64,000 bases of DNA from Phenylobacterium sp. GTDB lineage: Bacteria > Pseudomonadota > Alphaproteobacteria > Caulobacterales > Caulobacteraceae. Location: positions 1 to 64,000 of the forward strand of contig NZ_JAICYI010000003.1 of the NCBI RefSeq assembly GCF_025934275.1, read 5' to 3'. Shown one piece after another: positions 53,908 to 62,776 of the stretch. The number at the start of each line of letters is the position of its first letter. Position 1 is the stretch's first letter. The position numbers were made by a program, and so were the translations under genes. The notes under the pieces are model-generated. The model had not been told where the DNA came from. It made no database searches and was given only the letters and a program-made list of their open reading frames with translations.

Positions 53908-54462
53908 CTAAAAAAGCGTTGGCGGCAAGTCGCTGAGCCTAGGCAGCTTGCGGTCCTTGTCCGACAGCACCGGCTCGCCGGCGCGCGGCCAGGGGATGGC
54001 AAGGGCGGGATCGTCCCAGGCGACGCCGCCTTCCAGCTCCGGCGCGTAATGGCCGTCGACCTTGTAGAACAGCTCGGTGTCCTCCCGCAGCGTGCAGTAG
54101 CCGTGGGCGAAGCCGCGCGGCACGAAGAGCTGCTCGCCGCTTTCGGCGGTCAGCTCCGCCGCCACCCAGCGCCCGTAGGTGGGAGAGCCCGGCCTGACGT
54201 CGACGGCCACGTCGTAGATCGCGCCCTTCAGCACCCGCACCAGCTTGCCCTGGGCGTGCGGCGCCTTCTGGAAATGCAGGCCCCGGACGGTGCCGGCGCG
54301 GGCGTTGAAGGCCTGGTTGTCCTGCACGAAGGGGTGCTGCAGCCCGGCTTCGGCCATCAGCCTGGTGCTCCAGGTCTCCGCGAACCAGCCGCGCGCATCG
54401 CCATGGCGCTGCGGCGTGATAAGCAGGACCTCGGCGAGCGCGAGCGGCGTGATTGTCGTCAT
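53908..54462 (-). CDS. rfbC: dTDP-4-dehydrorhamnose 3,5-epimerase
   Basis: 184-residue cupin-fold epimerase, third step of dTDP-L-rhamnose synthesis. Typical features: HGDARGWFAETWSTRLMAEA, RGLHFQKAPHAQGKLVRVLK with the catalytic His, VAVDVRPGSPTYGRWVAAEL and the FAHGYCTLREDTELFYKVD block. No rfbA, B or D is nearby, so the pathway is completed elsewhere. It is divergent from a family 2 glycosyltransferase, possibly a rhamnosyltransferase. Confidence 0.94.
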   Translation of the reverse strand: MTTITPLALAEVLLITPQRHGDARGWFAETWSTRLMAEAGLQHPFVQDNQAFNARAGTVRGLHFQKAPHAQGKLVRVLKGAIYDVAVDVRPGSPTYGRWVAAELTAESGEQLFVPRGFAHGYCTLREDTELFYKVDGHYAPELEGGVAWDDPALAIPWPRAGEPVLSDKDRKLPRLSDLPPTLF

Positions 54463-54494
54463 GGGCGCCTGGAGACGGAGAGAGCACCCTTCGG

Positions 54495-55508
54495 ATGGCC
54501 CGAGCGGCAGCGAAACACAAGCCTTCCCCGCCCGCCGTCAGCGTCGTCATCGTGACCTACGAGAGCGCGCCGACGCTCAGCTCCTGCCTGGCGGCGCTCA
54601 GGGCCCAGACCTTCGGCGACTTCGAGACCATCCTGGTCGACAACGCCTCGTCGGACGGTGCGGCCCAGGCGGCGGCGCGCGCGGATTCCGCCCTGCGCCT
54701 GATCGAGAACACCGGCAACCTCGGCTTCGCAGCCGGCGTGAATGGGGGCGCGCGGGCCGCCCGCGGCCGCTGGCTCGCCCTCCTCAACCCTGACGCCTAC
54801 CCCGAGCCGGACTGGCTGGAGCGGCTGATGGCCGCCGCAGCCGCGCACCCGCAGGTCCGCGCCTTCGCCTCCCGCCAACTCTCGGCCGCCGATCCTACGC
54901 GGCTGGACGGGCTGGGCGACGTCATGGCCGGCGCGGGGTTTCCCTTCCGCGGGGGCTATCGCGGTCCCGACCCCGGCCCGCTGCCGGCCGGCGAGGTGTT
55001 CAGCCCCTGCGGCGGCGCCATGCTGATCGAACGCGCCCTGTTCCTCGACCTCGGCGGCATGGACGAGCGGCTGTTCTGCTACTGCGAGGACGTCGACCTC
55101 GGCTATCGGCTGCGGCTGGCCGGCGGCCGCTCGCTGGTGGTCCCCGACGCAGTGGTCCGCCACCAGGGCTCGGCCTCCTCCGGGGGCCCGCGCTCGGACT
55201 TCGCGACCTTCTACGGCACGCGCAATCGCCTCTGGGTTTTCGTCAAGGACACCCCGCCGGCGCTCTTCTGGCTGACGCTTCCGCTGCACCTCGGCGCGAC
55301 GGCCGTCCTGTTCACGCGCCATGCCATGCGGGGCGAACTCGCCTCCCCCTGGCGGGGCTTCAAAGCGGGGGTGAAGGACATCCGGGTGGCCATCGGAGCC
55401 CGCCGCGAGGCCCAGGCCCGGCGCAAGGTCGGCTCGCTCGCCATCGCCCGCGCCATGACCTGGAACCCGGCGGACGTGTTCCGCCGCCGCGTGGTGATCC
55501 GCCGCTAG
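54495..55508 (+). CDS. Family 2 glycosyltransferase (rhamnosyltransferase-like)
   Basis: 337 residues. GT-A fold: VSVVIVTYESAPTLSSCLAA, ETILVDNASSDGAAQAA, NTGNLGFAAGVNGGARAA and LLNPDAYPEPDWLERL (DxD-like DPD/NPD). FCYCEDVDLGYRLRLAG is the typical acceptor-side ED motif of WbbL-type transferases. A hydrophobic segment near residues 255-280 could contact the membrane. Position next to rfbC suggests dTDP-rhamnose as donor, which is inference. ATG at 54495; an upstream ATG at 54453 overlaps rfbC. Confidence 0.85.
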   Translation: MARAAAKHKPSPPAVSVVIVTYESAPTLSSCLAALRAQTFGDFETILVDNASSDGAAQAAARADSALRLIENTGNLGFAAGVNGGARAARGRWLALLNPDAYPEPDWLERLMAAAAAHPQVRAFASRQLSAADPTRLDGLGDVMAGAGFPFRGGYRGPDPGPLPAGEVFSPCGGAMLIERALFLDLGGMDERLFCYCEDVDLGYRLRLAGGRSLVVPDAVVRHQGSASSGGPRSDFATFYGTRNRLWVFVKDTPPALFWLTLPLHLGATAVLFTRHAMRGELASPWRGFKAGVKDIRVAIGARREAQARRKVGSLAIARAMTWNPADVFRRRVVIRR

Positions 55509-56675
55509 CTATTCCCCCGCCGCGGCCCACTCCACGAGCCGGCGCATGAAGGCGACGCCGCGCTCCATCTGCGAGACCTCCACGAATTCGTCCGGCTGGT
55601 GGGCCTGCAGGATCGAGCCCGGACCGCAGAGCACGGTGGAGAGCCCGGCGCGCTGGAACTGCCCGGCCTCGGCAGCGTAGGACACCGCCCGCGGCGGCCC
55701 GTTGTCGCCGGCCAGCCTTCGCGCAAGGTGCTCCGCCGCCCCGCCCGGCTCGGGGGCGAAGGGCGGGACGCTGGACTGCCGCTCCACCTGCACGCCGGCC
55801 TCCGACGCCCGCGCCTTGAGCGCCCCGTCCAGCGCCCTCGCCTCGGCGAAAAAGGACGCCAGCACCTCCTCCGGATCGAGACCCGGCGGGCAGCGCAGGT
55901 CGAAGGTGAAGCCGCATTCCCGGGCCAGGATGTTGTGCGCCGTCCCGCCATGGATGACGCCGACGGTCAGCGTCGCGCCCTTCGGCGTGAAGGGCGAGGC
56001 GGGATCGGCCTCGCGCTCAAGCTTGTCGGAGAGCGCCACGAGCGAGGCCATCAGCCGGATAGCCGCCATGTTCGCCGAGACCCCCTGCTGGGTCTGGCTG
56101 GAGTGGGCCTCCCGGCCGTTCACGGTCACCTGGTAGGTGGCGATGCCCTTGTGACCGTTCACCGCCTCCATATTGGTGGGCTCGCCGACGATCACCAGCG
56201 CCGGCGCCGGCAACTCCCGGCGGATCGACTCGATCATCGCCGGCGCGCCCAGGCAGCCGATCTCCTCGTCGTAGGAGAAGGCGAGGTGCACCGGCTTCTT
56301 CGGCTGCGCCGCCAGGATTGCGGGCGCCGCGTCGAGGGCGAGGGCGATGAAGCCTTTCATGTCGCAGGTCCCGCGCCCGTAGAGCCGCCCGTCGCGGCGG
56401 ACCATGTCGAACGGATCGGACGACCAGGGCTGCCCGTCCACCGGCACCACGTCGGTATGGCCGGACAGCACCACGCCGCCCTCGACCGCGGGCCCAAGGG
56501 TGGCGATCAGGTTGGACTTGGTCCCCTCGGCGTTCGGCACCCGCCGGTGCGGGACGGAGAGGCCGTCGAGATAGGCCTCCACCCACGCGATCAGCGCCAG
56601 GTTCGACCCACGCGAGGTGGTGTCGAAGCCGACGAGCGTCCTCAGGATGTCGGCGGCGGAGGCGAGCTCTGGCAT
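55509..56675 (-). CDS. argE: Acetylornithine deacetylase
   Basis: 388-residue M20 metallopeptidase-family enzyme that frees ornithine from N-acetylornithine in arginine synthesis. Zinc ligands: His and Asp in VVLSGHTDVVPVDGQPW, Asp in GRGTCDMKGFIALAL, and the catalytic Glu pair in FSYDEEIGCLGAPAM. NGREAHSSQTQQGVSANMAA opens the dimerisation domain. Its stop abuts that of the opposing glycosyltransferase gene (TAGCTA). A gap of about 180 bases upstream holds a hairpin but no gene. Confidence 0.92.
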   Translation of the reverse strand: MPELASAADILRTLVGFDTTSRGSNLALIAWVEAYLDGLSVPHRRVPNAEGTKSNLIATLGPAVEGGVVLSGHTDVVPVDGQPWSSDPFDMVRRDGRLYGRGTCDMKGFIALALDAAPAILAAQPKKPVHLAFSYDEEIGCLGAPAMIESIRRELPAPALVIVGEPTNMEAVNGHKGIATYQVTVNGREAHSSQTQQGVSANMAAIRLMASLVALSDKLEREADPASPFTPKGATLTVGVIHGGTAHNILARECGFTFDLRCPPGLDPEEVLASFFAEARALDGALKARASEAGVQVERQSSVPPFAPEPGGAAEHLARRLAGDNGPPRAVSYAAEAGQFQRAGLSTVLCGPGSILQAHQPDEFVEVSQMERGVAFMRRLVEWAAAGE

Positions 56676-56823
56676 CGGTTGGACATAGACCCCCCGGCGC
56701 CCACAGCCAAACCCCTGTCACCAAAGCGCCGGATCATGGCCGCAGATCGCCGACCAGTACTGGGGGAGGGTCCGCCACCATGGGCATGCGCACGTCGACG
56801 ATCCGCGCGCCCTCGCTCTGGAG

Positions 56824-56859
56824 TCCTGGCCTTCGCTTCGCGAATCCGGGACGCCAGGA
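56824..56859 (-). terminator. Hairpin after the FKBP lipoprotein gene
   Basis: TCCTGGC (56824-56830) pairs with GCCAGGA (56853-56859), with a nested TTCGC/GCGAA stem, immediately after the minus-strand stop at 56860. No T-run; it may also be a repeat fragment. The gap 56676-56859 upstream of argE shows nothing else. Confidence 0.4.
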
Positions 56860-57381
56860 TTATCCGTTCCGCACCCGCCCGGGCGCCGGGAGCACGTCGA
56901 TCAGCTCGATGCGGAAGATCAGCGCCGCGCCCGGCGGGATCACGCCGCCCGCGCCCTGGTCGCCGTAGCCCAGCTTCGGCGGCACGTAGAGGACCCACTC
57001 GTCGCCCGGCCGCATCAGCGGCAGGGCCTCCATCCAGGCGGGCACCAGATGGGCGAGCGGCATGGCGGCCGGGGCGCCGCGTTCGTAGGTGGAATCGAAG
57101 ACCTGGCCATTCACCAGCTTGCCTTCGTAGTTGACCTTCACCTCGTCGCCGAGCTGCGGCTTGACGCCGCTCGCGGGCCCCGAGCGGACCACCTTGTACA
57201 TCAGCCCCGAGGGCAGGGTGCGCACCCCGGGCTCCTTCGCGGCCTTGTCGAGGAAGGCCTGGGAATCCGGGGCCGGCTTGCCCGCGGTCGCCGGTTCCTG
57301 GGCGGCGTTGGTCGCCTTGGCCGGCGGATGGCACGCGGCCAGCGCCAGCGTCGCGGCGAGAGCGAGGAGGGCGCGCCGCAT
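56860..57381 (-). CDS. FKBP-type peptidyl-prolyl isomerase, lipoprotein
   Basis: 173 residues. The signal peptide MRRALLALAATLALAAC ends in lipobox LAAC with Cys17. After an Ala/Pro linker (18-45) the FKBP domain runs from about 60 to 165: GDEVKVNYEGKLVNGQVFDS, then LPLMRPGDEWVLYVPPKLGY and GAALIFRIELIDV. Helps fold proteins in the envelope. ATG shares one base with the ilvA stop (TGATG), so it is co-translated with ilvA. Confidence 0.93.
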   Translation of the reverse strand: MRRALLALAATLALAACHPPAKATNAAQEPATAGKPAPDSQAFLDKAAKEPGVRTLPSGLMYKVVRSGPASGVKPQLGDEVKVNYEGKLVNGQVFDSTYERGAPAAMPLAHLVPAWMEALPLMRPGDEWVLYVPPKLGYGDQGAGGVIPPGAALIFRIELIDVLPAPGRVRNG

Positions 57382-58589
57382 CAGACCGCCCTCGGCGGGT
57401 AGCCGCGCTCGCGCAGGGCGTCCATCACCTCCTGCGCGTGCTGGGCGTCACGGGTCTCGATCATGATGTCGAACTCCGCGCCCTTGGCCGGCACGTCCAG
57501 CGCCAGTCGGTTGTGCGCCACCTCGATGATGTTGGCGCCGAGGCTTCCGATCACGGCGGAGACCGTGGCCAGCAGCCCCGGCCGGTCGTCGCCAACGATG
57601 CGCAGCGAGACCAGCCGCTGGTCGCGCACCAGCTCGCGCGTCAGCACCGAGGCCAGCAGCCGCGTGTCGATGTTGCCGCCGGTGATGATCAGGCCGCACT
57701 TCTTGCCCCGGAACTTGCGCGGATGCGCCAGAAGCGCTGCGAGCGAGGCCGCCCCGGCCCCCTCCGCCACCGTCTTCTCGACATTGCAGTAGAGCGCCAC
57801 GGCGCGCTCGAAGAACGGCTCCTCGATCAGCATCACCTCGTCGATCAGCGGCCGGGCGATGGCGTAGGTCTCGTCGCCCACCTCCTTGACCGCGATGCCC
57901 TCGGCGATGGTCGAGGCTCCGTGGGCGCTGGCGGTGTTCACGCCGCGCATCTTGGCGGTGAAGGAGGGGTACATCGCCGGCTCCACGCCCACGACGGAGA
58001 TGTCCTTCTTCAGGTGTTTGGCCGCGGTGGCCACGCCCGCGATCAGGCCGCCGCCGCCGATCGGCACCGGCAGCACCTCCAGGTCCGGCACGTCCTCCAG
58101 CATCTCCAGCGCCACCGTGCCCTGGCCGGCCATGACGTTCAGGTCGTTGAACGGATGCACGAAGGTGAGCTGGCGTTCGTCGCAGAGCGCCAGCGCGCGG
58201 GTGGAGGCCTCGTCGTAGCCCTCGCCATCGATCACCACCTCGGCGCCGTGGGCGCGGGTCTGCTGCACCTTCACGAACGGCGTGCCCCTCGGCATCACGA
58301 TGGTCACCGGGATGCCGAGCCGGGCGGCGTGATAGGCCAGCGCCTGGCTGTGGTTGCCGGCCGAGGCCGCGATGACGCCGCGCTTGCGGGCGTTCGCGCC
58401 GAGCTGCAGCAGCGCGTTCAGCGCGCCGCGCTCCTTGTAGGCGGCGGTGAACTGCAGGTTCTCGAACTTCACCCAGACCTCGGCCCCGGTGATCTCCGAC
58501 AGCGTCTTCGAATAGCGGCAGGGCGTGCGCTCGATGTGACCCTGCAGCCGGTCTCGGGCCGCAAGGATGTCGTCGAAGGAAAGGGTCAT
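57381..58589 (-). CDS. ilvA: Threonine ammonia-lyase with C-terminal ACT domain
   Basis: 402 residues. PLP enzyme that deaminates threonine to 2-oxobutyrate for isoleucine synthesis. PLP Lys52 lies in FTAAYKERGALNALL; the phosphate loop is VPIGGGGLIAGVATA. A single ACT domain occupies about 325-402 (SLRIVGDDRPGLLATVSAVI), shorter than the two-ACT IlvA of E. coli, so regulation may differ. ATG at 58589 gives MTLSFDDILAARDRLQGHIE. Followed by the FKBP gene. Confidence 0.92.
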   Translation of the reverse strand: MTLSFDDILAARDRLQGHIERTPCRYSKTLSEITGAEVWVKFENLQFTAAYKERGALNALLQLGANARKRGVIAASAGNHSQALAYHAARLGIPVTIVMPRGTPFVKVQQTRAHGAEVVIDGEGYDEASTRALALCDERQLTFVHPFNDLNVMAGQGTVALEMLEDVPDLEVLPVPIGGGGLIAGVATAAKHLKKDISVVGVEPAMYPSFTAKMRGVNTASAHGASTIAEGIAVKEVGDETYAIARPLIDEVMLIEEPFFERAVALYCNVEKTVAEGAGAASLAALLAHPRKFRGKKCGLIITGGNIDTRLLASVLTRELVRDQRLVSLRIVGDDRPGLLATVSAVIGSLGANIIEVAHNRLALDVPAKGAEFDIMIETRDAQHAQEVMDALRERGYPPRAV

Positions 58590-58665
58590 GGCGCGCCGGG
58601 GGTCGGAAAAGGCCGGCAACCTAACGGCGGGCGGCCTCTGCCGCAATGCAGCACCCCCGCCGCGT

Positions 58666-60507
58666 TCATATCGGATCGAACTCGGCGACCAGGTGGCCGG
58701 GCGCGACCTCCTTCAGCTCAGGCGCGACGATCGGGGCGTCGGGATCGGCCGGCAGCCGCGACGGCAGGAACCGCAGCGCGGCGCGGGGATCGAGCGGCGA
58801 AGGCGGCTCGCCGTCGAGCTTCACCCGCTTGCGCGTCCGCTCGATCTTCGGGTCAGGGATCGGCGCGGCGGAAAGCAGCGCCTTGGTGTAGGGGTGCTTG
58901 GCGCCCGCATAGAGCTGGTCGCGGTCGGCCGTCTCGACCACCCGGCCCAGGTACATCACCAGCACGCGGTGGCTGATCTCGCGCACCACGGCCAGGTCAT
59001 GGCTGATGAACATCATCGACAGGCCCATGTCCTTCTGCAGCCCGATCAGCAGGTCGATGATCTGCGCGCGGATCGAGACGTCGAGCGCCGAGACCGCCTC
59101 GTCGCAGATGACCAGCTTCGGCTGCAGGATGATCGCCCGGGCGATGCCGACCCGCTGGTTCTGTCCGCCGGAGAGCTCGTGCGGGTAGCGGTTGATCAGG
59201 CCCGGATCGAGCTCGACGCGGTCCATCATCGCGCGGGCCTCGGCCTCGCGCTCGGATCGGCTGAGCCGCTGACGGTAGACCCGCAGCGGCTCGGCGATGG
59301 AATCGCCGATGGTCATCCTGGGATCGAGGCTCGCCAGCGGGTCCTGGAAGACGATCTGCAGGTCCTTGCGGGCCGCGCGCATGGCGTCCCGCTCCGCATG
59401 GGTGATGTCGCGCCCCATCAGCGTGACGGTCCCCGCGTTCGGCGGGATCAGGTTGAGCGCCGCGCGCGCCAGCGTCGACTTGCCCGAGCCGCTTTCGCCG
59501 ACCACCCCAAGCGTCTCGCTCTGGCGCACCCGGAACGAGACGCCATCGACCGCGCGGAGCTGCTTGCGGGCGCCGAACAGCCCGGCCTGCACCGGGAACC
59601 AGACCTTCACGTCATGGCCCTCGACCACGACCGGCGCATCGGGCGCGACCGGAGCGGGCGTCGGCCGGCCGCCGCGATCAGCCTTGTCCAGCCGCGGGAT
59701 CGCCGCCAGCAGCTCGCGCGTGTAGTCGGTCCTCGGGTGCGCGAAGATCTGCTCGGCGGACGCGCCTTCGACGAACTGACCCTGGCGCATGACGCAGACG
59801 TGGTCGGCGAGCCGGGCGATCACGCCCATGTCGTGGGTGATCAGCACCATCGCCGTGCCGGTGTCGCGCTGCAGCTCGGCCATCAGGTCGAGGATCTCGG
59901 CCTGCACCGTCACGTCGAGCGCCGTCGTGGGTTCATCGGCGATCAAGAGCTCGGGGCCGACCGCCATGGCTGCGGCGATCATCACCCTCTGCCGCATGCC
60001 GCCCGACAGTTCGTGCGGGTATTGCCGCAGCCGCCGCGCCGCATCTGGGATGCGAACCTTCTCCAGCCATTCCCGCGCCCGCCTCGCCGCCTCCGCGCCG
60101 GAGAGCCCCAGGTGCAGCCGCAGGGGCTCGGCGATCTGCTCGCCGATCCGCACGTGCGGCGTGAGCGCGGTCAGCGGATCCTGGAAGATCATCGTCATCT
60201 TCGAGCCGCGCAGCCGGTTGAGCCGCTTCGCCGGCAGGCCGAGGAGCTCCTCGCCATGCAGCTTCGCCGAGCCCGTTGCGCGGCCGTTCTCGGCCAGCAG
60301 GCCCATCACCGCCATGAAGGTCTGGCTCTTGCCCGAGCCGCTTTCGCCGACGACGCCCAGGGTCTTGCCGCGCGCCACGCGGAGCGAAACCCCGCGCACC
60401 GCCTCGACGAGGCCGTCGTGGGTGGCGAACCGGACCTTCAGGTCCTCGATCGTCAGGACGTCGGGCGTCGCAGGCACGGGCGCGACCCTAGACGGGCTTG
60501 CCGGCAT
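58666..60507 (-). CDS. Peptide/nickel-type ABC transporter protein with two fused ATPase domains (YejF/GsiA-like)
   Basis: 613 residues holding two complete ABC ATPases, equal to a DppD-DppF fusion. Domain 1 (about 15-270): [20 protein letters not shown], signature [15 protein letters not shown], Walker [13 protein letters not shown]. Domain 2 (about 300-575): [48 protein letters not shown]-terminal oligopeptide-transporter extension with [18 protein letters not shown]. It would power uptake of peptides or similar solutes, but no permease or binding protein gene is in view. Divergent from the HAD gene with 41 bases between. Confidence 0.9.
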   Translation of the reverse strand: MPASPSRVAPVPATPDVLTIEDLKVRFATHDGLVEAVRGVSLRVARGKTLGVVGESGSGKSQTFMAVMGLLAENGRATGSAKLHGEELLGLPAKRLNRLRGSKMTMIFQDPLTALTPHVRIGEQIAEPLRLHLGLSGAEAARRAREWLEKVRIPDAARRLRQYPHELSGGMRQRVMIAAAMAVGPELLIADEPTTALDVTVQAEILDLMAELQRDTGTAMVLITHDMGVIARLADHVCVMRQGQFVEGASAEQIFAHPRTDYTRELLAAIPRLDKADRGGRPTPAPVAPDAPVVVEGHDVKVWFPVQAGLFGARKQLRAVDGVSFRVRQSETLGVVGESGSGKSTLARAALNLIPPNAGTVTLMGRDITHAERDAMRAARKDLQIVFQDPLASLDPRMTIGDSIAEPLRVYRQRLSRSEREAEARAMMDRVELDPGLINRYPHELSGGQNQRVGIARAIILQPKLVICDEAVSALDVSIRAQIIDLLIGLQKDMGLSMMFISHDLAVVREISHRVLVMYLGRVVETADRDQLYAGAKHPYTKALLSAAPIPDPKIERTRKRVKLDGEPPSPLDPRAALRFLPSRLPADPDAPIVAPELKEVAPGHLVAEFDPI

Positions 60508-60548
60508 TTTGAAAGCGCGCCGGCCCGCGGCGTCGCTATATCTAGCGG

Positions 60549-61085
60549 GTGTCCGAGCCGTCGCCCGCCAGCCACCCGCGCCCCGCGCTGTTCCTCGACC
60601 GCGACGGAGTGCTGAACGAAGACCGCGGCTACGTCGCCCGGTGGGAGGATTTCCGCTGGATCGAGGGGGCGAAGGCGGCCATCGCCGCCTTCAACGCGGC
60701 CGGCTGGCTGGTCATCGTGGTCACCAACCAGTCCGGGATCGGCCGCGGCTTCTACACCGAGAACGCCATGCACGCGCTGCATGCGAAAATGGCCGAAGAC
60801 CTCGCCGCGGCCGGCGCCCACGTCGACGCCATCTACTTCGCCCCGCACCATCCCGAGGCCGCCGTCGACAGCTACCGCCGGCCCGACCCGCCCGATCGCA
60901 AGCCGAACCCCGGCATGATCCTGCGCGCGCTCTCCGAATGGCCGATCGACCGCGAGCGCTCGGTGCTGGTCGGCGATAAGGTCTCCGACATGGAAGCCGC
61001 CGCGCGGGCCGGCATCCGGGGGCTGCTGTTCGCGGGCGGGGATCTGAAGCGCTTCCTGCTCGACGAGGCGCTGCTGCTGACCTAG
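60549..61085 (+). CDS. HAD-IIIA phosphatase, GmhB-like, without the zinc-binding cysteines
   Basis: 178 residues. The nucleophile and acid are Asp17 and Asp19 in [28 protein letters not shown] is motif II, RKPNPGM holds the Lys of motif III and [13 protein letters not shown] motif IV. This is the layout of D-glycero-D-manno-heptose bisphosphate phosphatase (LPS heptose pathway) and of HisB-N. The zinc loop that in GmhB reads CPHH...CDC is here [19 protein letters not shown] with no Cys at all. GTG start at 60549. Substrate not certain. Confidence 0.85.
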   Translation: MSEPSPASHPRPALFLDRDGVLNEDRGYVARWEDFRWIEGAKAAIAAFNAAGWLVIVVTNQSGIGRGFYTENAMHALHAKMAEDLAAAGAHVDAIYFAPHHPEAAVDSYRRPDPPDRKPNPGMILRALSEWPIDRERSVLVGDKVSDMEAAARAGIRGLLFAGGDLKRFLLDEALLLT

Positions 61086-62704
61086 CCCCCTTCCATCTGC
61101 GCCAGCATGCGCTCGAGCGTCGCGAGTTCGTCGGCCTCGCCGGGCGGCTTGTCCCACCGGATTCGGTTGATCCGAGGGAAGCGCATGGCCACGCCCGAGC
61201 GGTGCCGGCCGGAGCGCTGCAGGCCCTCGAAGGCGACCTCGAATACCAGGCCAGCGTGCGGCTCGGCGCGCACCGAGCGCACCGGTCCGAACCGCTCGAC
61301 GGTGTTGTCGCGCACGAACTTGTCGATCGCTTTCAGCTCCTCGTCGGTGAAGCCGAAATAGGCCTTGCCGACCGGCGTCAGCGCCCGCCCGCCAACCTCA
61401 TCCTCGGCCCAGACCCCGAAGGTGTAGTCGGAATAGAAGCTCGAGCGCTTGCCGTGCCCGCGCTGGGCGTACATCAGCACCGCATCGATCAGGAACGGAT
61501 CGCGCTTCCACTTGAACCAGGGCCCCTTCGGACGGCCGGCCTCGTAGATGGAATCCCAGCGCTTCAGCATGATCCCCTCGGCGACCTGCGGATCGCCGGC
61601 CGGCGGCTGGGCCCTGAGCGCCGCGAGCTCCGGCCAGCTCGCGAACGGCTGCAACGGCGAGAGATCGATCACCGCCGAGCCCTGCCGGCCGACAAACGCC
61701 TCCAGGCGCTTGCGCCGCTCGGCGAAGCTGAGCGTGCGGACGTCCTCGCGCCCCTCGACGAGCAGGTCGTAGGCGCGCACGCCGGCCGGGTAGGCCGTCG
61801 TCAGCTTGGCGTCGACGCTCTTGCGGTTCAGCCGCTGCTGCAGGTCGGCGAAGCTCGCCACCTTGCCGCCGCGGATCACCAGCAGCTCGCCGTCGATCAC
61901 GCCGTCCTCGAACAGCGCGTCCACCACGTCGGGAAAGGTGCGCGAGATGTCGTCCCCGGTGCGCGTATAGAGCCGCCGGACGCCCGCTTCGCGCACCAGC
62001 TGCACGCGGATGCCGTCCCACTTCCACTCCGCGGCGTAGTCCGCCGGGTCGAGCTTGGCGAAGTCCGCCGCCTCGTCGATCGCCTGCGCCAGCATCGCCG
62101 GCCGGAAGCGGCCGGGGTTCTCCGCGGACGGCTTCTCGGAACGCCCCTCCAACCAGGCGAACAGGTCCTCGTAGGGCGGGTGCAACGCGTGCCACAGGTC
62201 CTCGATCTCGGCCGGATCGATCCCGCCCAGCTCGGCGGCCGCGCGTTTGGCGAGCCGCGCCGTCAGCCCGACGCGCAGCTCCCGCGTCATCAGCTTCAAG
62301 AGGGCCCAGCGCTCGCGCGGCTCGTCCATCGCATCGAGCCAGCCCTCGATCAGCCGCTGCACCTCGGCGCGAGAGGCCGACTTCAGGCCCTCGACGACCT
62401 CGGCCAGTTCCGGCTCGCGGTTCGCCCCGGGCCGCCTGGGCCAGACCAGCGCTACGGTCTCCGCCAGATCGCCGACGTAGTCGTATGACCACCAGAAGAG
62501 CTGCGGGTCCATCCGCTCTTCCACCGCCTTGCGGATGAAGGTGGGTTTGGCGGCCTCGAAGCTCAGGTCGCCGGTCAGCGCCGCCAGCGCCCAGCCGCGG
62601 TCAGGGTCGGGCGTATCGCGCAGGTAGTCGCGCACCAGGGTGAGTTTGGCGTTCCGCGAGGCGGTCAGGCTCAGCCGGTCCAGGAGCTCGGCGAAGGCGC
62701 GCAT
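61082..62704 (-). CDS. ATP-dependent DNA ligase (cisplatin-damage-response type)
   Basis: 540 residues. The adenylated Lys228 is in AAEWKWDGIRVQ (motif KxDGxR). DGELLVI, EGIMLKRWDS and WFKWKRDPFLIDAVLMYAQR are further nucleotidyltransferase motifs; an N-terminal helical DNA-binding domain (1-200) and a C-terminal OB fold complete it. This is the LigC/LigB-like group normally next to the exonuclease encoded just upstream, and linked to interstrand-crosslink repair. ATG at 62704 follows GGGGGAAAG; an in-frame ATG at 62773 would add 23 residues. Its stop overlaps that of the HAD gene in CTAG. Confidence 0.92.
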   Translation of the reverse strand: MRAFAELLDRLSLTASRNAKLTLVRDYLRDTPDPDRGWALAALTGDLSFEAAKPTFIRKAVEERMDPQLFWWSYDYVGDLAETVALVWPRRPGANREPELAEVVEGLKSASRAEVQRLIEGWLDAMDEPRERWALLKLMTRELRVGLTARLAKRAAAELGGIDPAEIEDLWHALHPPYEDLFAWLEGRSEKPSAENPGRFRPAMLAQAIDEAADFAKLDPADYAAEWKWDGIRVQLVREAGVRRLYTRTGDDISRTFPDVVDALFEDGVIDGELLVIRGGKVASFADLQQRLNRKSVDAKLTTAYPAGVRAYDLLVEGREDVRTLSFAERRKRLEAFVGRQGSAVIDLSPLQPFASWPELAALRAQPPAGDPQVAEGIMLKRWDSIYEAGRPKGPWFKWKRDPFLIDAVLMYAQRGHGKRSSFYSDYTFGVWAEDEVGGRALTPVGKAYFGFTDEELKAIDKFVRDNTVERFGPVRSVRAEPHAGLVFEVAFEGLQRSGRHRSGVAMRFPRINRIRWDKPPGEADELATLERMLAQMEGG

Positions 62705-62776
62705 AGTCAGGGCTTTCCCCCGGAACGTGGGAAATGTCGGCGACGGGCCATTTCCCCCCGTGGGGGAAAACAATAG

